Of a stretch of DNA of 64,000 nt, positions 10,737 through 25,233 are shown in pieces. The notes under the pieces are model-generated. The model was not told where the DNA came from, searched no databases, and worked only from the letters and a program-made list of their open reading frames with translations. Location of the stretch: positions 806,001 through 870,000 of the forward strand of contig JAFREQ010000043.1 of the NCBI GenBank assembly GCA_025331565.1. Direction: 5' to 3'. Origin of the DNA: Holacanthus passer. Taxonomy: Eukaryota > Chordata > Actinopteri > Pomacanthidae. Position numbers and translations under genes: made by a program. Every line of letters starts with the position of its first letter. Position 1 is the first letter of the stretch.

Positions 10737-13700
10737 ATGGGGTTCGCACGCCTTGCTGTGATGCTGTCTGTCATCATGATCCACCTAGTTTCAGGTAACT
10801 GTGTTTGTGTGTGTGTGTCTGTGTGTGTGTGTGTCTCCTCTTGCTTGCCATGTCCTGCTAACTTGGTTTGTTTTCATTTTGTCTTTTTCAAATGCCAAAA
10901 CAATAATTAGTTTCCCGGCTCTTTCAGGCATGAGCTTCATGACTCCTGAGCCTGACACACCACCAACATCAACCCCAGACTCTTACCCTCTGGGCGATCT
11001 GATCCACGCTGCCCTGCAGAGCAAGGAATACTTAGGAGAGGATTCTGCAGGCACAGGTACCCTAACACAGGCCTTTATGGCTGAGGTAATGCGGCCACAG
11101 TACAATGTGGGTGATTGCTTATTGGAAATGACACGCATTAAATTGCAACCTTTGGACTCTGCAGGCACTACAACCAACCCGACGCAGGCCGTGCCTGGGC
11201 TCGGGCAGACCGAGTCAACAGCGACAGTCATATCGCCGGGGCTGCTCACCACAGCTTTAAGTTCCTCTTCTGCTGCCAGCCAGACAGGATCAAGGAGCAC
11301 CATGTCCTCGCTGCCCATAGAGGAGGAGACAACCACCACTCTGATCACCACAACCACTATAACCACAATGCATATGCCAGGTACTTGCATGCCACCACCT
11401 GGCCTCCCCTGAGTCATGGTTGTTTATTGATGCAAGTTATGTTTCTGAAAGCAATGTGATAAACGCTTGAACAAATCATTCAGACTTTCATCATTGGCGT
11501 TAGAGGTGCTTAGTTTTCAGTGGCGCGGGCAGTGACGTCAGATCCCTACTGAATGACTTTGGTCCCCATCGCAACACAGTAATTTCTCTTCTCTGCCCTC
11601 CTTTGAAGACAGAGCAACAAAGAGATCTTGACTGACAAGGTAACGTGAAACATGTTGTCATAAAGTATTCATGACGTGGTTACTGAACAATGTGAGTTAC
11701 TTGTAAAAAAAAAAAAAAGAAAAAGAAAAAAAGAAGATGTTCACGTACTTCACATTTTTTAGAAAATTCAAACACTGTTACATAAAAAGTATTATTAATT
11801 GAATGCTATTTTTTAAGCAAGCTATGGAGTCAATATAGCTACATGCTATATATATATATATATATATGCAGCCATTTACCTGCTAATAATGTGAAACGAC
11901 ATATTCAGTATCCACAACTGATTTTAGATATTTCGCTCACTGCTAATATTGGACGTTAATATTTGGTAACAATATGAGAACAGTCTAAAGTGCAGACATT
12001 TTTGTCCATACCTCTGGTCTTATTTCTGCAAGAATAATGTGCTTCTTGTATTTCTACATTTCAGGATTCATGCTTTAAACTTTTGGAGGAACAATGCAGC
12101 AAGTGTATACACTGAAGATTGGTGTAACAGTCTGAACTACTGTAACAAGACCGCTGCCAGACGTATCAGTAATATGTCTAACATGGACATCTTTGACTTA
12201 GATGATGGTTCAGATAGCTGGCACCAAAAAGAGAAACAGATAGGTTGTACCCAGAAAACACAGGATAGGGCAGTGAAGTGAGTGCAACTGAACCATGAAC
12301 ACATAAACTTTTTTCCCCATAGCTCTCTCTCTGAAATGTATTAATAGTCCAAGTAAAACTCCTTATTTATTACCTTTAATGACCAGTCACAAAGGCTAAC
12401 GTGTGGAGATAAAGAGAGGCAGATGACTCATAACAAGATTTGAAACATACCAGAGGGGCATGGACTCATATCTGGAAGTTTGTAAATGCTAGTGCACAGT
12501 TAGTGTCCTCTTTTTTTCACATTGTCATATGAAAAAGTTCTCTAACCAGAAGAATCCTGACAATAAAGTCTAAATATCCTTTATGGTCTTTTAGTTGTTA
12601 TTACAACAAATAAATTAAAATCAGTCAGTGTGCATTAAAACAACTTATTAACTGAATAAAGAGCACCATAAATACTAATGTCACCACTGTTATTGATTTA
12701 ATATCATAAGAAGAGAGGTATTACTTTGACAAATCAGTCAGTCAACATTGTCATCATGACCAGAATACTAATAGGGAGCGGTGAAGAACACAAAAGCATC
12801 CAGTATGAGTGACTGTCAGAAATGGACTTAAGTGAGACAACATTACAGCGTTTCCTTTGGCCGAGTTGTGTGTGCAGCTCTCACTGCAGGTGGATGAGAG
12901 CTGCTCCTCATTCTGGTCATGAAATGAAAAGAAACTATTACAGCGGCGGCTACAAACGAGGGTTGAGGAAATGTGATTGAGTAGAAAGGAGGTGGGTCAG
13001 CTGATTTACACCAGATGTGGGGAGAGAAATGTCATGAGATGAATGATCAATGAGGTGTGTGTGTGGATAGATGTGTGGATGTGTGTGTTTGTCAGCTGCT
13101 TTCTCTTGGGTTTCATTGTTTTTATCGTTTTTGCTGGGAATTGTCATTGCAACCTCCTGTAAAACACTCTCAAGTAACAAGGAAATGTCTCAAACATGTT
13201 CACCAGACATGGCAACATAATAAGGAATGATTTGACATTTTCAGAAATAGGCTTATTTTCAGAAATAGGCTTATTCGCTTTCCTGGAGTGTCATGAGAAG
13301 ATTGATACTACTCTCTTGTCTGTATGGTAAATAGTTACAGCTGGCAGCCAGTTAACTTAGCAAAAAGTACAGAAATGAGAGCAGCGTCAGTCTTTTCATC
13401 TAACTCTCAGCAAGGAAGCGAATCACCTTATTTCCTTAAATGTCAAACTATTTAACTTTTTTTGAAAAGAACTCTAAAATGCTCATCATGTGTTGCGGAC
13501 ACAACTTATACACTATCTGCCATGAAAGAGTTATCATCAGTCTTTAACAATTGTAGAGAGGTGTTGCAGCTAAGTGGCCAGATTTTTTAATTTACTTCTA
13601 CCTGTCTGCATGCTCAATTAACACATTTCTTTATGGCACTTTCTAAAAGTCAAAAGCGTTGGGTTGCTCTCCCCTTATTGATGCTTCTAACTGTCAATTT

Positions 13701-16700
13701 TTGTTGCTGTTCATTGTTAGCCAAATGGACTGTAAAGCCCTTTCCTCTCCAGATGCCAAGTGTTGTATTACAAGTGGTGGTCAATAATTTGATTCTGCGG
13801 AAGCATAGCAGCAGTTTCAGTCAGTCATGCGGTCAATAAAATAATTTAATGCGGGGCAATCCAACACATCCCAAGGCAGTGCTTCTATTTAGCCAGCACA
13901 CAGTGGTAGAAAATACTTTTAATTTTCATCCAATTGAATTGGTGTCCTGTTACTGATGATTGCGTACTGCCACTTGTGCGGTGATGATGTGCCAGTTTGT
14001 TATTATCAGGCTAAATGTGATGCTCCCTTGTCTGAGATGAATAATGTGATTATACTTCCTGTAGTTGGTATTTGGGATAATTAATATACTACAGATAACC
14101 CCTGTGCTAATAATATGTGGATATTTTGGACAGTGGATATTTTCTTACCAAATCAATTTTCAAATTAGCTGAGCTACTCCACAATGTTTCCATGATATAG
14201 AGGAGGTAGTAGATTTGCCCCTAACTGATCACTGGCCTAGACTTCTGCTCGCCAACATCTGGTATCAGAGACTCTCCTCCGATTAAGCGACAATACCAAA
14301 ATGGAGGGAGCATGCAGGATCAGTCTAAGATGGGTGTGGTCAAGTCGACTCACTGGAAGCATTTTGCATCAAAATGGCCCCAGGATTCATTTTTGCTGTT
14401 CTTCTATACAGAGAAATGTATCAGTGCATCATTAGAATTGGCCTTGTTGCTCATTCATCTTAAAAGCAGTCAACCCAACAAATGCAGTTTATATTACTGG
14501 CACATTTTTAATGCCATTGAAGCACCAAACCAAACAGCAGTAAAGGATGCTATTACCATTTCTTCCACCTTATATGAAACTACACACATACTTAACAACT
14601 TTCAGCTTATGCTTACCCACAACAATTTGCACAGGCAGATGAGATTTTCCTGGAGTTCAGTGATGTTTCCCTTGATCCCTTCGATATTTTGATGATTTGC
14701 ACAGTAGGGGGGTTCGTCACTGCCTATCCAGCAGCGCACAGCTATTTTGGTGTCAAGAATGACGATGATTTGCATCTTTCACCGCTGACCTACTTGAAAG
14801 AGATGAGCGGCACAGGACAAGTTTGTGTTTTTGTGCTTCGATGTATATTATTATTGTCTGTCCTTGTACATTAATCAACCAGTAAATGAACGAATATGCA
14901 CAACTGCACTCCAATTTCAATTTGATTATAGTAATAATGGCAGCCAAGCAGAGTCTGACCTGCATGGTTATAATTCTTGTCAATGTCGTCCAGACACAAT
15001 TGCTTGCAAGATCAAGGCCTTCTTCTCAGTTTACTAAATCACCACAGCGTAGTGCTACATTAGTAGCAGGAGAAATATGTGTGGCCCATCTGCACCCTTC
15101 TAATTCCTGGTAGCCATTTAATTCCTACACAACCAACCAGTACAGCCAGTAACAGTACCATTTTGCTGATCAGCAGGAATTTTTTGTAACTTCCTGGTTT
15201 ATGCAGTGTAGATCATTAGGAGGGTAAGAGGCATCTCCAGCAGCGACCACTTGCACCAACCCTCCCTTAAAAAGGGTTACTGGGATACAACCAGATTATA
15301 CAGAAGAAGAAATATTCAAGTGCAAAAGATAAAGTACTGTTATCAAATGTAACTTAATACAACTTTAATAATCACCTAAAACACCTATGTCAAATACAAC
15401 AAAAGAGATTATTTGTATTATTAATAGTAGTAGTAGTAGTAGTGGGGAGTGTAACACTTTTAAGGAAGTGAGAAGAGCCATCATAAATGATAACCCCTGA
15501 CACGCTCAATGATCACGCATTCCTCCTAATCCCATTTCATTTTCCATTGTACCAAGTGTGCACAGTATTTATGTCTGTATGTGCACTGTCTTGCACCTTG
15601 ATTCCAAAATTCCTTTAACTAGCTGTGAAAATGTCATTTGGAGAAAATGCAAACTCTCTTTATCAAAGTACTTAAACTATATCAATGCTGTTGCTATATG
15701 CATCTCTGCTAAATGTTTCCTGTACATGAATTTTAAAAGCATTAGATGCATTTCTCATCCCACAATTTTGCTTTTTCTTCTCGTGTCCTTTCCCTCTTAC
15801 CACAGTGCAATGCAATGCGACTTTGTCAGCGATGGAGGATGTTGTCGAGTCACCAGATCCTGCATCAACATCTTCTTTTTCCCCTCTGGAATGCACCTAC
15901 AGCATTACTGTGTATGCAGGTTATGGTGTGGAAATTCAGGTAATGTACATTATCTGCTATGAATCCACTATATAAAAATAAATATAAAACTTTTGTCAAC
16001 AACATTTTCCTCCGTACAAAAGTCTTTCATGTGGTCTTTGAAGTGAATATGTAGGTTTCTGTGCTTTAATTGCACTCAGGAATATAGACACTGTACAAGA
16101 ATAAGACTTTTTGTCTGAAAATTTGCTTTGAAAATTAGATCTTTTACTTCACCCGATCTCAGATATCTGTAAAATTAGATTGTTCTAATAAATAATTGCA
16201 GAGCCAATGTGGTATGTTCAGAGAGTAACCTATTTATAACTGGCTGCATCTTGAGAAAAAAAAAAACGCAGCAGTAATCACATGGGAGAACAGTGTAATT
16301 CTAATAGTAACAACGCTGCAGCAGCAGTATGGTCAGTCAGCTACACACTATTAACTTTGAGCTAATGAGGCCCAAGTGAAATGTCGGTTAATTAAACAAA
16401 ACATAGACAATTTAAAAGATGGCGACATAATGCCTCTCATTATTAAATTAAATTTTCACACAGCACACTCTCTATGTTTTTTTTCCATGTGTTCATCTTG
16501 AAGGTGCAGCATTTGCATAGAAAGAACTTAACATTGTATATCATTATTTAGATGAGGCTGCAGATCAGTGATTATTTCACTTGTTGCTCAATTGTTTGCA
16601 TTTGCTGTCTTCTCTTCTCTAGGTGAGGAAGGTGAACCTTTCTAAGAAGGAGTCCTTGACCATCATGGGGTATGGAGGTTTGGGACCAGAGCTCTTAGCC

Positions 16701-19700
16701 AACGAGACCCTGATGAGAGAGGGCCAGGTGATTCGCAGTACAACCAATCAGGTGTACATACACTACCGCAGTCTTCGACAGAGCAACCACGGCATGTTCA
16801 GCCTCCATTATCAAGGTAAATTGAGGTTTCATAAAATAACGAGAAATGGTCTTTTCGCTGGTGCCTTGTATTTATTTTCTTGTTAAACAGTGAGATAATA
16901 ATGATAAATGTTCTGCGGCTGGAATGAAAACCTGCATATTTAAAAGCATACAAGCGTGTTAGATGTTGAGCCAATGGACATACAGTACTGTATTTCACAT
17001 TTCCTGCACTTGCATCGTGGCCTTTAAAGTTAGGAGAATTTCTAGCTGCATATTCTTCAGTGTGTGACTTTAACCACAGCCAAGCAACTTTCAGCTCTAC
17101 TGTGAATTGAGTTTGATTAGGAGAAATGAGGTCATGATAGATAGGTTGGATGATAGACAATACCGGTGTCGGTGAAGAGGCAGACGTTGAAAGATGGCAC
17201 CTGCTCAGCCACCTGGGACAATCTGGCAATCATGGTGGTGATGTGGGAGGTGAAGAGAAAGCCAGACTGACAGCATCGCAGAGATCTAAAGCTTTGAAGA
17301 TCATCATGAAAGTGATTATTTCATAGAATGTAGAGGGAAAGCTGAAGGGTCAGAAATAGCGACACATGTATAACTGTTACCTGGACTTTTCATTTACTTC
17401 CTGTTTCATCAACAGCCTTCCTGCTGTCCTGCCCGTTCCCTCTGTCTCCTGAGGGCGGCGGAGTGACGGTGACAGACATCCATCCTGGAGGTCAGGCGCA
17501 TTTCCACTGTGATCCAGGTTTCCAGGTTCGCGGCCACGAGGTGGCCACTTGCGTCAACACAACGCAACCGCACTGGAGCACTCCTGAGCCGCAGTGTGTC
17601 GGTCAGTAAACAGATTTTAAATTTGAGTTCGATGCAACAATACGAGCAAATCTAGCCAGTCTTTTGAAAACAATATGTGGGATTATTTTTCCTCAGCTGT
17701 GTCTTGTGGAGGGTGGATTCGTAATGCAACAGTGGGCCGGATACTGTCTCCACCCCCTCCATCTGTCAGCAACCACAGTAATGGAAATAACCTCAGCTGC
17801 CACTGGTTAATAGAAGCCAAAGAGGGACACAGACTCCACCTGCACTTTGAGAGGATTGCACTGGATGAAGATGATGATAAGTAAGTTTGCGTTTCCGCTG
17901 GTCTTTGCATCTGTTTTCTGGCTGACTTTGGGGGTTCACCCATCGATTTAACACTTTGCAGAATGCACATATCTGACTACCTCTGTCTGGTGACAAATAT
18001 GGATTGAGTTCTTTGTTCTGGTATCTATCCACAAACTGATGTTCCTCTAACAGATTTGAAAGCTCCCACACTGAAACTCATTCTGACATTATTTTATTTC
18101 TTGGTCTATTAAAGCATACTAATCCAATTTAAAATTTCACATCCCGTAAGCTACCAGATTTACGATAGACGGGCAGTAAAAGATTTTTTTCAACCTTGAT
18201 GAAAATTCTGTCTAATACATTACCCAAAATGCAAAAAAATCTTTGCCTAAACCCTCCCCAGGTAAGTGTTTTAGACTCCTGCTCAGTTTTTTTTTTCTAT
18301 TTCTCACACAACACTACTCAGCATCATCATGTAATGATAGGCAAACGAGAAATGTTTATTCCATATCTAAAAGTGCAAAACAATCCCTCACAATTCAAAC
18401 TTAATGAAAGCTTTCATTTAAGCATTACAAAAGAAAAAATGTCCTTGATTTCACATATCACACCAGACTTGTTGACATTGATTACCTTCAAGCTGACATC
18501 CTTGCACATTCACACATTTCAAGTTTACCCTCATCCATCTTTGTGCTTCGCTCCTCTCAGGTTAATTGTGCGCAGTGGAAACAGTTCCCTGTCTTCGCCG
18601 CTCTTTGACTCAGACCTGGATGACGTCCCAGAGCGTGGGCTGCTGAGCGAGAGCGCCACGCTGTACCTGGAGCTCACAGCTGATTCTTCCTCCATCCCTC
18701 TGCTCCTGGCTCTGCGATACGAGGGTGAGCGGAGAGACTTCACATACTCAGCATCCTTTCCCTTATATGAGGTCATTCAGCGAAACACAAAGCTGGCGGC
18801 AGAGCTGCGCGTCCCTTTAACTTTATGATTGTACAATATTGAATGCCTGGGTCAGCCTGAAAGCAAGTTAGATATGATTCATTAGAGAATTAAAATCTAA
18901 GATTTCAAAATCTCTTCTCAAAATCTCACTTGTTACAGGTTGTTACTCTTCCAGGGTTGACCTTTCTAATCTTGATGAGTTATAGATAATTTTGTTAGAT
19001 GTTTCATTTATTAAATTGAATTTGGGAATGAAGTTTAATGGACTACAGCCCTCCGGAAACCCAAGGTTTTCTTCTCTTTAGTTTGTTTTTTAAGAGGACC
19101 ATAATGAGCCACATAAGTGCTTACAGTCTGCCCACACTTCAGTGGGATTTATTTTAGGCTTTGGAGATGCTCACTGCTTAAGCTTTTAGTGTCTTACACC
19201 TGGGCTTTTCCTTGCCAAGACGATTTGAGATTGTGGTTCATCCCAAATGAAAAGCTGCCCTCCCTCCTCAATTAAAATGGGTATGCTTTCTTGATGTCAA
19301 GTAGGGAACAACCACTAGAATACAAAAAAAAATGCAGGGAATAAGGAACTACTTTTTTCTGATCAGCATGCACATGAACACACTGTGTCTAATTTCTTTT
19401 TATCTTTCTTTTTTTTTTTTTTAGCTTTCGATGATGAGCACTGCTGGGAGCCCTACATGCCCCATGGAAATTTCAGCAGCAGCGACATCACATATCAGCT
19501 GGGCACCACCGTCACCTTCACCTGCTCTCCGGGCTTTGTCATGGAACAAGGCTCGGCGACGATCGAGTGTGTCGACCCCAGCAGTCCCCACTGGAACGAC
19601 AGTGAGCCCGTGTGCAGAGGTAGGTTTTGGCTGTATGTCAAGAATCAGGGCTTCATATTCTTGATTTAACTAAACCTAAATCTTCCACTAATCCATATCT

Positions 19701-21574
19701 GGAGTTTTGTAGGTTTTTGCATGATTGAGAAATTCATTCGGTTCATTAATAGTCAAACTGAACTGCACTGAGATGGGCGCCTAAGTGTCAAGATGTTGTA
19801 GTATGAAGACTACAGCCACTGCTGAATGTGTCATCTGCTGATCTGCTGGCATGCTGGGAAAACTGAGAGCAACAGAGAGACTGAATATAAAACTGGCAGA
19901 GACATTGCTCCGGGTCAGAGAATGGCTGAAAACACAGGTGCTATAGTTTCAACCAAGCATTAAAGACAACCTGAAAACCATATGCTGGGTGGTGTGCACT
20001 TCCAGGAAAAGCACAAGGAGCTCATACACAGTAATGTATAGAGAGGTGGATGGTGGGTAACTTGTGTGCTTGCGTGGCGATGAAGTCAGAGCTTTGCATG
20101 GCGGAGGGCTGTCTCTCTCGAATCTGTTTGATGGCTTTAAAAATGAGGGATCAGCAGGTGGTTGGGAGCGCTCGTAACTGCGATTGGTAATATTTTATAG
20201 ATTGCTCTCAAAGCAAAGCTGCTTGTTCAGTATTCAGTGCTGGTGGTGTGATTCTGCTCGTATTTGCCCATTATGACTCACTGAAATGTATTTGACAAAT
20301 GTTGTGGTTAAAATGTTCCCAAGCAAGTGTTTGTAGGATCTAACCCGTCTGCATGCACTGTTTTCTTCCATCCCATGTTTCTGTCTTGGATTCTCTCCAC
20401 TGCCGGCCACTTGCATGTGTCTGTTTGTGTGTGTGGCTTCAAAATAAATAAATATGCCTCAGGTTTATAAGGAGGTATGAGAGCAAGCCCTGGTGTCGCA
20501 TGTGAAATCAGCTGCATCCTCCAAACGAAATCTAATTGAACACATTCTCATAGGCACAATTGTGGGTTTGCATAGAAATAAAAGTGCAATTTGCACCTAT
20601 CACTGCAATTCGCACCCCAGAGCTGTCACCTCTGCACTGACACATCTTCCTAGCTGGTTGTATAATGCTTCTGCTACAAGTTGCTGTGGGTAATGTAGTC
20701 CTTCATATTCTGTAATTGATCTGCCTAATAACTGAAGAATAATAGAGGCAGGCTACAAATAAGATAACTACTGTTTTTAATAAAGCCATGGCAAAAGCAC
20801 AGATGTGTAACTTATGAAAGTTTTAAGCAAGCTGTTGCTTTTGGTGCCATATATTATTCAACACATCTTTCTTCTTTAAGCGCCCTCTGAGATCTTTATC
20901 ACCTCTCCTTGATCGTTTCACTGTGTTTTTATTTATTTTCTCTCCCCTCCTTTAATATTTCATTTTCCTCCAGTTGCTTTTGTTTTTCCGGTCTCTCTCG
21001 TTATTTCATAACCCCTTTCATCACTCTCTCTGTCTCCCAGTCCTCATCTCGGTTTCTCTTCCTCTCTTCTGCTCTGTAAGCTCTGTGCGGAGGGGAGTTG
21101 ACCGAGCCCTCCGGAACCATCCTGTCTCCTGATTGGCCGCAGAGCTACTCCAAGGGGCAAGACTGTGTGTGGCAGATCCATGGTAATGAGGAGAAACGCA
21201 TTGAACTTGATGTCCAGATGTGAGTATTGCTAATCTAAGCTGATGTGGCCTCTAATTTTCTACTTTGCTTCAAGTTCACACTGAGCCCAACAGGTGTCAG
21301 GATGTCAGGAGGATGGTTACTCTAATAATGAATTCAATTAAATTCAATTTTATTTGTATAGCGCCAAAATCACAACAAAAGTCATCTCAAGGCACTTTAC
21401 ATACAGAGCAGGTCTAGACCATACTCTTTATAATATTATTTATAGAGACCCAACAGATCCCATCATGAGCAGGTACTTGGTGACAGTGGTGAGAAAAAAC
21501 TTCCTTTTAACAGACAGAAACCTCGGAACAGAACCAGGCTCAAAGATGGACAGCCATCTGCCACAACTGGTTGG

Positions 21575-21615
<41 letters not shown>

Positions 21616-24600
21616 ACTGCATAGCATTGTTTTTAATGTTTGATGGTTTCAGGGTATTTGTTTGCATCACTCTTCTCTGAACACAAAATATAAAGAGCAG
21701 CTTGTTGTCGACACATGCGTTGGATAATTTCATACTGACAACATCTCTTAAATTTTACATGTCAAGGGTTTTCGGTTCAGTATATGAGAAGAAAAGCTTT
21801 GGTAGGAGATAGAAAAGCTTTTGATGACACAGAAACACAAAAATATTGTGCGAAAACAACTCATGCATGCACCACACACACTTTCACACTTTTCACCAAT
21901 TTCACCTTGTGTTATTCTGTTTTATTTTCCTCTCACATCTAATAGCGAATTTAGATTGTGATAAAGATTTTACAGAGATTTTTGAACATCCTTGGCACAT
22001 TTGTAAATTGTACCTCATTAAAAGGAAAATAGTAAGGAAAATAGTATCATGTTGCATCTTTATATAATCTTGTGCCTCTCCTGCCTTTCCTTTCCGAACC
22101 ATGCACTGACTAATAAAATGCGTTAGGTGGGTGGACTGCTTGTCTTAAAAAGCAGCATCTCTCCGAAGTAAAACCTCATTTCTCGTTTTGTTATTCTCAT
22201 CTTTCCCTTTTAAAGTTTAAATATCCGCCACACTGATGTGCTGACCGTTTTTGACGGACGCGACCTCATGTCCCACGTGATCGGACAGTACCTGGGGTCC
22301 AGAGAGCGTTTCCAGGTCGTGTCTGGGGGGTCAGAGGTCACCATTCAGTTTCAGAGTGATCCAGATGATTCCAGTTTCATCCTGAGTCAGGGGTTCCTCA
22401 TTCATTATCGTGGTAAGAACACGCCTTAAGTGACCTATACCTATTTTTGCATTTGAAATATACAGTGGGCCGATGTAAAGTGTATCTCCAGTAGGACAAG
22501 AGATCTGCCACGACTGAGGACGACATCATGAACGACCTATTTTAATTGCTTTGCTCTCTTTCTGTGCCATGCAGAGGTTGAGCCCAACGACACCTGCCGC
22601 ACCCTCCCACAAATTGAGTTCGGCTGGTTCAGCTCGTCCCACTCCTCCCCCGTGAGAGGCAGCGTGCTGACCTATCAGTGCCAACCAGGGTATGACATCA
22701 GTGGCTCTGACATCATCACCTGCCAGTGGGACCTCTCCTGGAGCAGCAGTCCGCCTACATGTGTTAAAGGTGAGAGAAGTACTCTAAAGATCTTATCCAC
22801 GCAGCAACCTCTGTTAAGGACTGGGATCAGAATGTAAAAACTAAATAGCTAAAAAAGTATAGAAGCCAAGAAATGTGACCACTATATGTAAAAGTTGGAT
22901 TAGATGATTTATGTTTTTGGTTTTATTATCAGTTATTGCCCATGAAACTATTGCTCCTCTGTTCTTTGTTTTAGGCTATTTTCAAATGAATAGTTGGGCA
23001 CAGCTACATATTTATTGTAGCTTATACATAGATTTTTTGTACATATTTCACTGGAGTGGTACCAGCACCTCTAAAGCTCACTTAGTAACCACAGCATATC
23101 TCATTGTTTAATCCATACAAAAAAATGAAGTGTTAAAAACAACAGGTTGTGGGTTTCACGCAGTGGTGTGTGCTGGACTATTTCTTGTGTGCCAGTGTCT
23201 TTTTACACTTTTTTTTTGCAAGAATTAAACAAAGTAAATCTAATTTGGGAGCTTTAGAGTTGCTGGTAAAAGATTTTTCTTTGGAGAGAGCCATTCTGGC
23301 TGTTTGCCCCTGTTTCTAGTTTTTATGCCAAGCTCAGCAGGCGTGCTGTGTCCCTGTGGAGGGGACCTTTGTTGCATGTCCTTTCCACGTCTCCCTCCCT
23401 CTTTTCCTGTCATTCTCTACCATTAATAAAGGCATAAATGTTGAATTATTCTTTTAAGTTTTGTCAACAGTTAACGCAGTCATCATGCATGTTGCTACTC
23501 CTCTGTTATTTGTATGAAACTATTTATGATGAAGCTTAATGGCAGGATCAAGTTAACAGCTGTTACATATGTCTCACTTTGTCCCCCACAGTCCAGCAGT
23601 GTCCCGATCCAGGAGAGGTGGTGAACGGAGCGCGCTCAGTGCGCCCTGAAGCAGGTTTTGCAGTCGGAACCGTCGTCCGTTTCTCTTGTAACCAGGGTTA
23701 TCAGCTGGAAGGTCCCAGCCAAATCTCCTGCCATGGACGAGACACCGGCACCCCCAAATGGAGCGACCGCAGCCCCAAGTGTGTCTGTAAGTCCTCGTCC
23801 TGCACTCTGCTGCTTTTTTCTGTCTCTTTACGATGCTTGTTGCTGCGAGTCTAGAAATCAACTGCAAATTCATGACTGTCCTTTATGGGGTTTTTTTTGT
23901 GTATGTGTTCCCTGAGCAGTAAAATATGACCCCTGCCCAAACCCTGGTGTCCCTGACAATGGTTACCAAACCTTGTACAAGCACAGCTACCAGGCAGGAG
24001 AAACTCTGCGTTTCTTCTGTTATGAGGGCTACGAACTTATCGGTGAGGTCATCATCAGCTGTGTTCCCGGCCATCCCTCTCAGTGGAACAGCCCACCACC
24101 CTTTTGCAAAGGTAAAGGTTTTCATTGTCTCAACAATCCCATATAGTCAATCTGTTTATTGTTTAAGTAACAGAATATAGATCAACGTAAAAATGTGCTG
24201 ATGGCAGAGGACTTCAAAGTGTAATTTGTAATAATTTATTCATTTCACAAAGTGGCGTATGAGGAGCTTTTGGACGATCACAAACTAGAAGGTAATTTAT
24301 TTTCTCCTCTAATAACTTCTTTTGACATAATATTTAAAGGTTCTATATATGCTGCTACAAAAGCAAACATTTTTTGTATTTTTGTACTGGAACACTTTGG
24401 GGATACAACAGTTTTTACAACAAAGAATTCAGTGTACTTCACAAAATATATTGATATATATTTGAAACAAAGGTGTCAAAAATAACTAAACAGAAGTCAA
24501 TGTTAGACAATTTAGATTCAGCAAATGTAATTTAGCTGCTACTTAGTGTATTAAAATCATGAGAGTTTCTCTAGATTTAGCCTTTTCTGATGTGTTTAAC

Positions 24601-25233
24601 AGTTTTAGATGATGATGACTGTGAACAGAAAAACATCCCAGATGATTTAAAAGCTTCTTTTTGTGATGATATTTCACAGTGTCCCAGTCATTCGAGCCGT
24701 CCCATCAGATCCTGAGCGAGAACATTGCTTTGGCAATAATTCTGCCAATCATCCTGGTCATTCTCCTGATTGGAGGAATCTACATGTACTATACAAAGTA
24801 AGTACCCTGGGTAACATCTCTGTGTCTGTACTTCGCCTCAGTTCACAGTAATGTGTAAACTGCAGCCTTCATTCATGTGTCAATATGTCATTTTATTTTC
24901 TCACTCACAGCATTTGCAGACTAGAATGGAAGCCGCTCTTCTGGAAGTCTCTTTCTCATACACACTCCTACAGTCCCATTACAGTCGAGTCTGATTTCAA
25001 CAACCCTCTTTATGAGGCAGGGGTGAGTATGAGGCTGATGAAAATTTCCTTTACTTCACATTTGTTTTAATTGAGACCTTAAACTACTATATGTATATTT
25101 GTATTTTTGCATAAATTGGGTCCTTCATCTTTTCCTTAGAAATATTTTGTCATTTTAGATTCTTACATGATGTTTACTGAATAATTTCTTACTTTGACCA
25201 CAGGATACACGGGAGTATGAAGTATCCATTTAA
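10737..25233 (+). CDS. sez6l2: Seizure 6-like protein 2 (SEZ6L2), CUB/sushi membrane protein
   Basis: Seventeen coding exons: 10737-10794, 10928-11380, 15806-15939, 16623-16815, 17416-17601, 17697-17880, 18561-18724, 19425-19619, 21081-21219, 22216-22412, 22575-22769, 23592-23786, 23920-24111, 24253-24291, 24680-24797, 24911-25022, 25204-25233. All phases match; 2,784 nt, 927 aa (human about 910). The signal peptide is residues 1-20. A Thr/Ser/Pro-rich, probably O-glycosylated stalk follows (about 20-170). Then come CUB1 (171-279), sushi1 (280-341), CUB2 (342-457), sushi2 (458-522), CUB3 (523-634) and sushi3-5 (635-828). This is the SEZ6-family order. The transmembrane helix is about 857-879, and the short tail carries NPLY (an NPxY-type endocytic motif) and ends EYEVSI. 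SEZ6-family proteins act at the neuronal surface in synapse maturation and complement modulation. Exon 1 starts at a 5' UTR acceptor (10713/10714). The tail VAYEELLDD...SYSPITVESDF fits SEZ6L2 rather than SEZ6 or SEZ6L. Confidence 0.96.
10806..10834. repeat. (GT)n microsatellite
   Basis: An imperfect GT run beginning about 12 nt after the sez6l2 exon 1 donor, within the 133-bp intron 1. Confidence 0.85.
11381..15805 (+). other. sez6l2: sez6l2 intron 2 (long, no recognised gene)
   Basis: A 4.4-kb intron between the mucin-like exon and the first CUB exon. It holds simple repeats (A-rich at about 11706-11735, TA at 11847-11868, AGT units at about 15425-15442). Open frames on both strands reach 126 codons without recognisable homology, splice context or coding composition. 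A TGACGTCA octamer occurs at 11533-11540; its significance is unknown. Confidence 0.6.
11847..11868. repeat. (TA)n microsatellite
   Basis: A TATATA run of about 22 bp in sez6l2 intron 2. Confidence 0.85.
21331..21577 (+). repeat. Percomorph interspersed repeat (GCGCCAAAATCACAACA type)
   Basis: It starts AATTCAATTAAATTCAATTT and TATTTGTATAGCGCC, continues through TCAAGGCACTTTACAT and ACAGATCCCATCATGAGCAG, and ends ACTGGTTGGGATGAG. The order of phrases matches a very abundant dispersed repeat of percomorph fish genomes, recognised from memory. It lies in the sez6l2 intron between sushi2 and CUB3 and runs straight into a GA microsatellite. No ORF of its own. It is good evidence for a percomorph host; the class is not assigned. 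Confidence 0.7.
21578..21614. repeat. (GA)n microsatellite
   Basis: A 37-bp uninterrupted GA/AG run at the 3' end of the interspersed repeat in the sez6l2 intron. Confidence 0.95.

Noticed and set aside
14312..14692. 126-codon plus-strand frame in sez6l2 intron 2
   Set aside because: No recognisable homology or splice signals in phase, and AT-rich composition like the surrounding intron.
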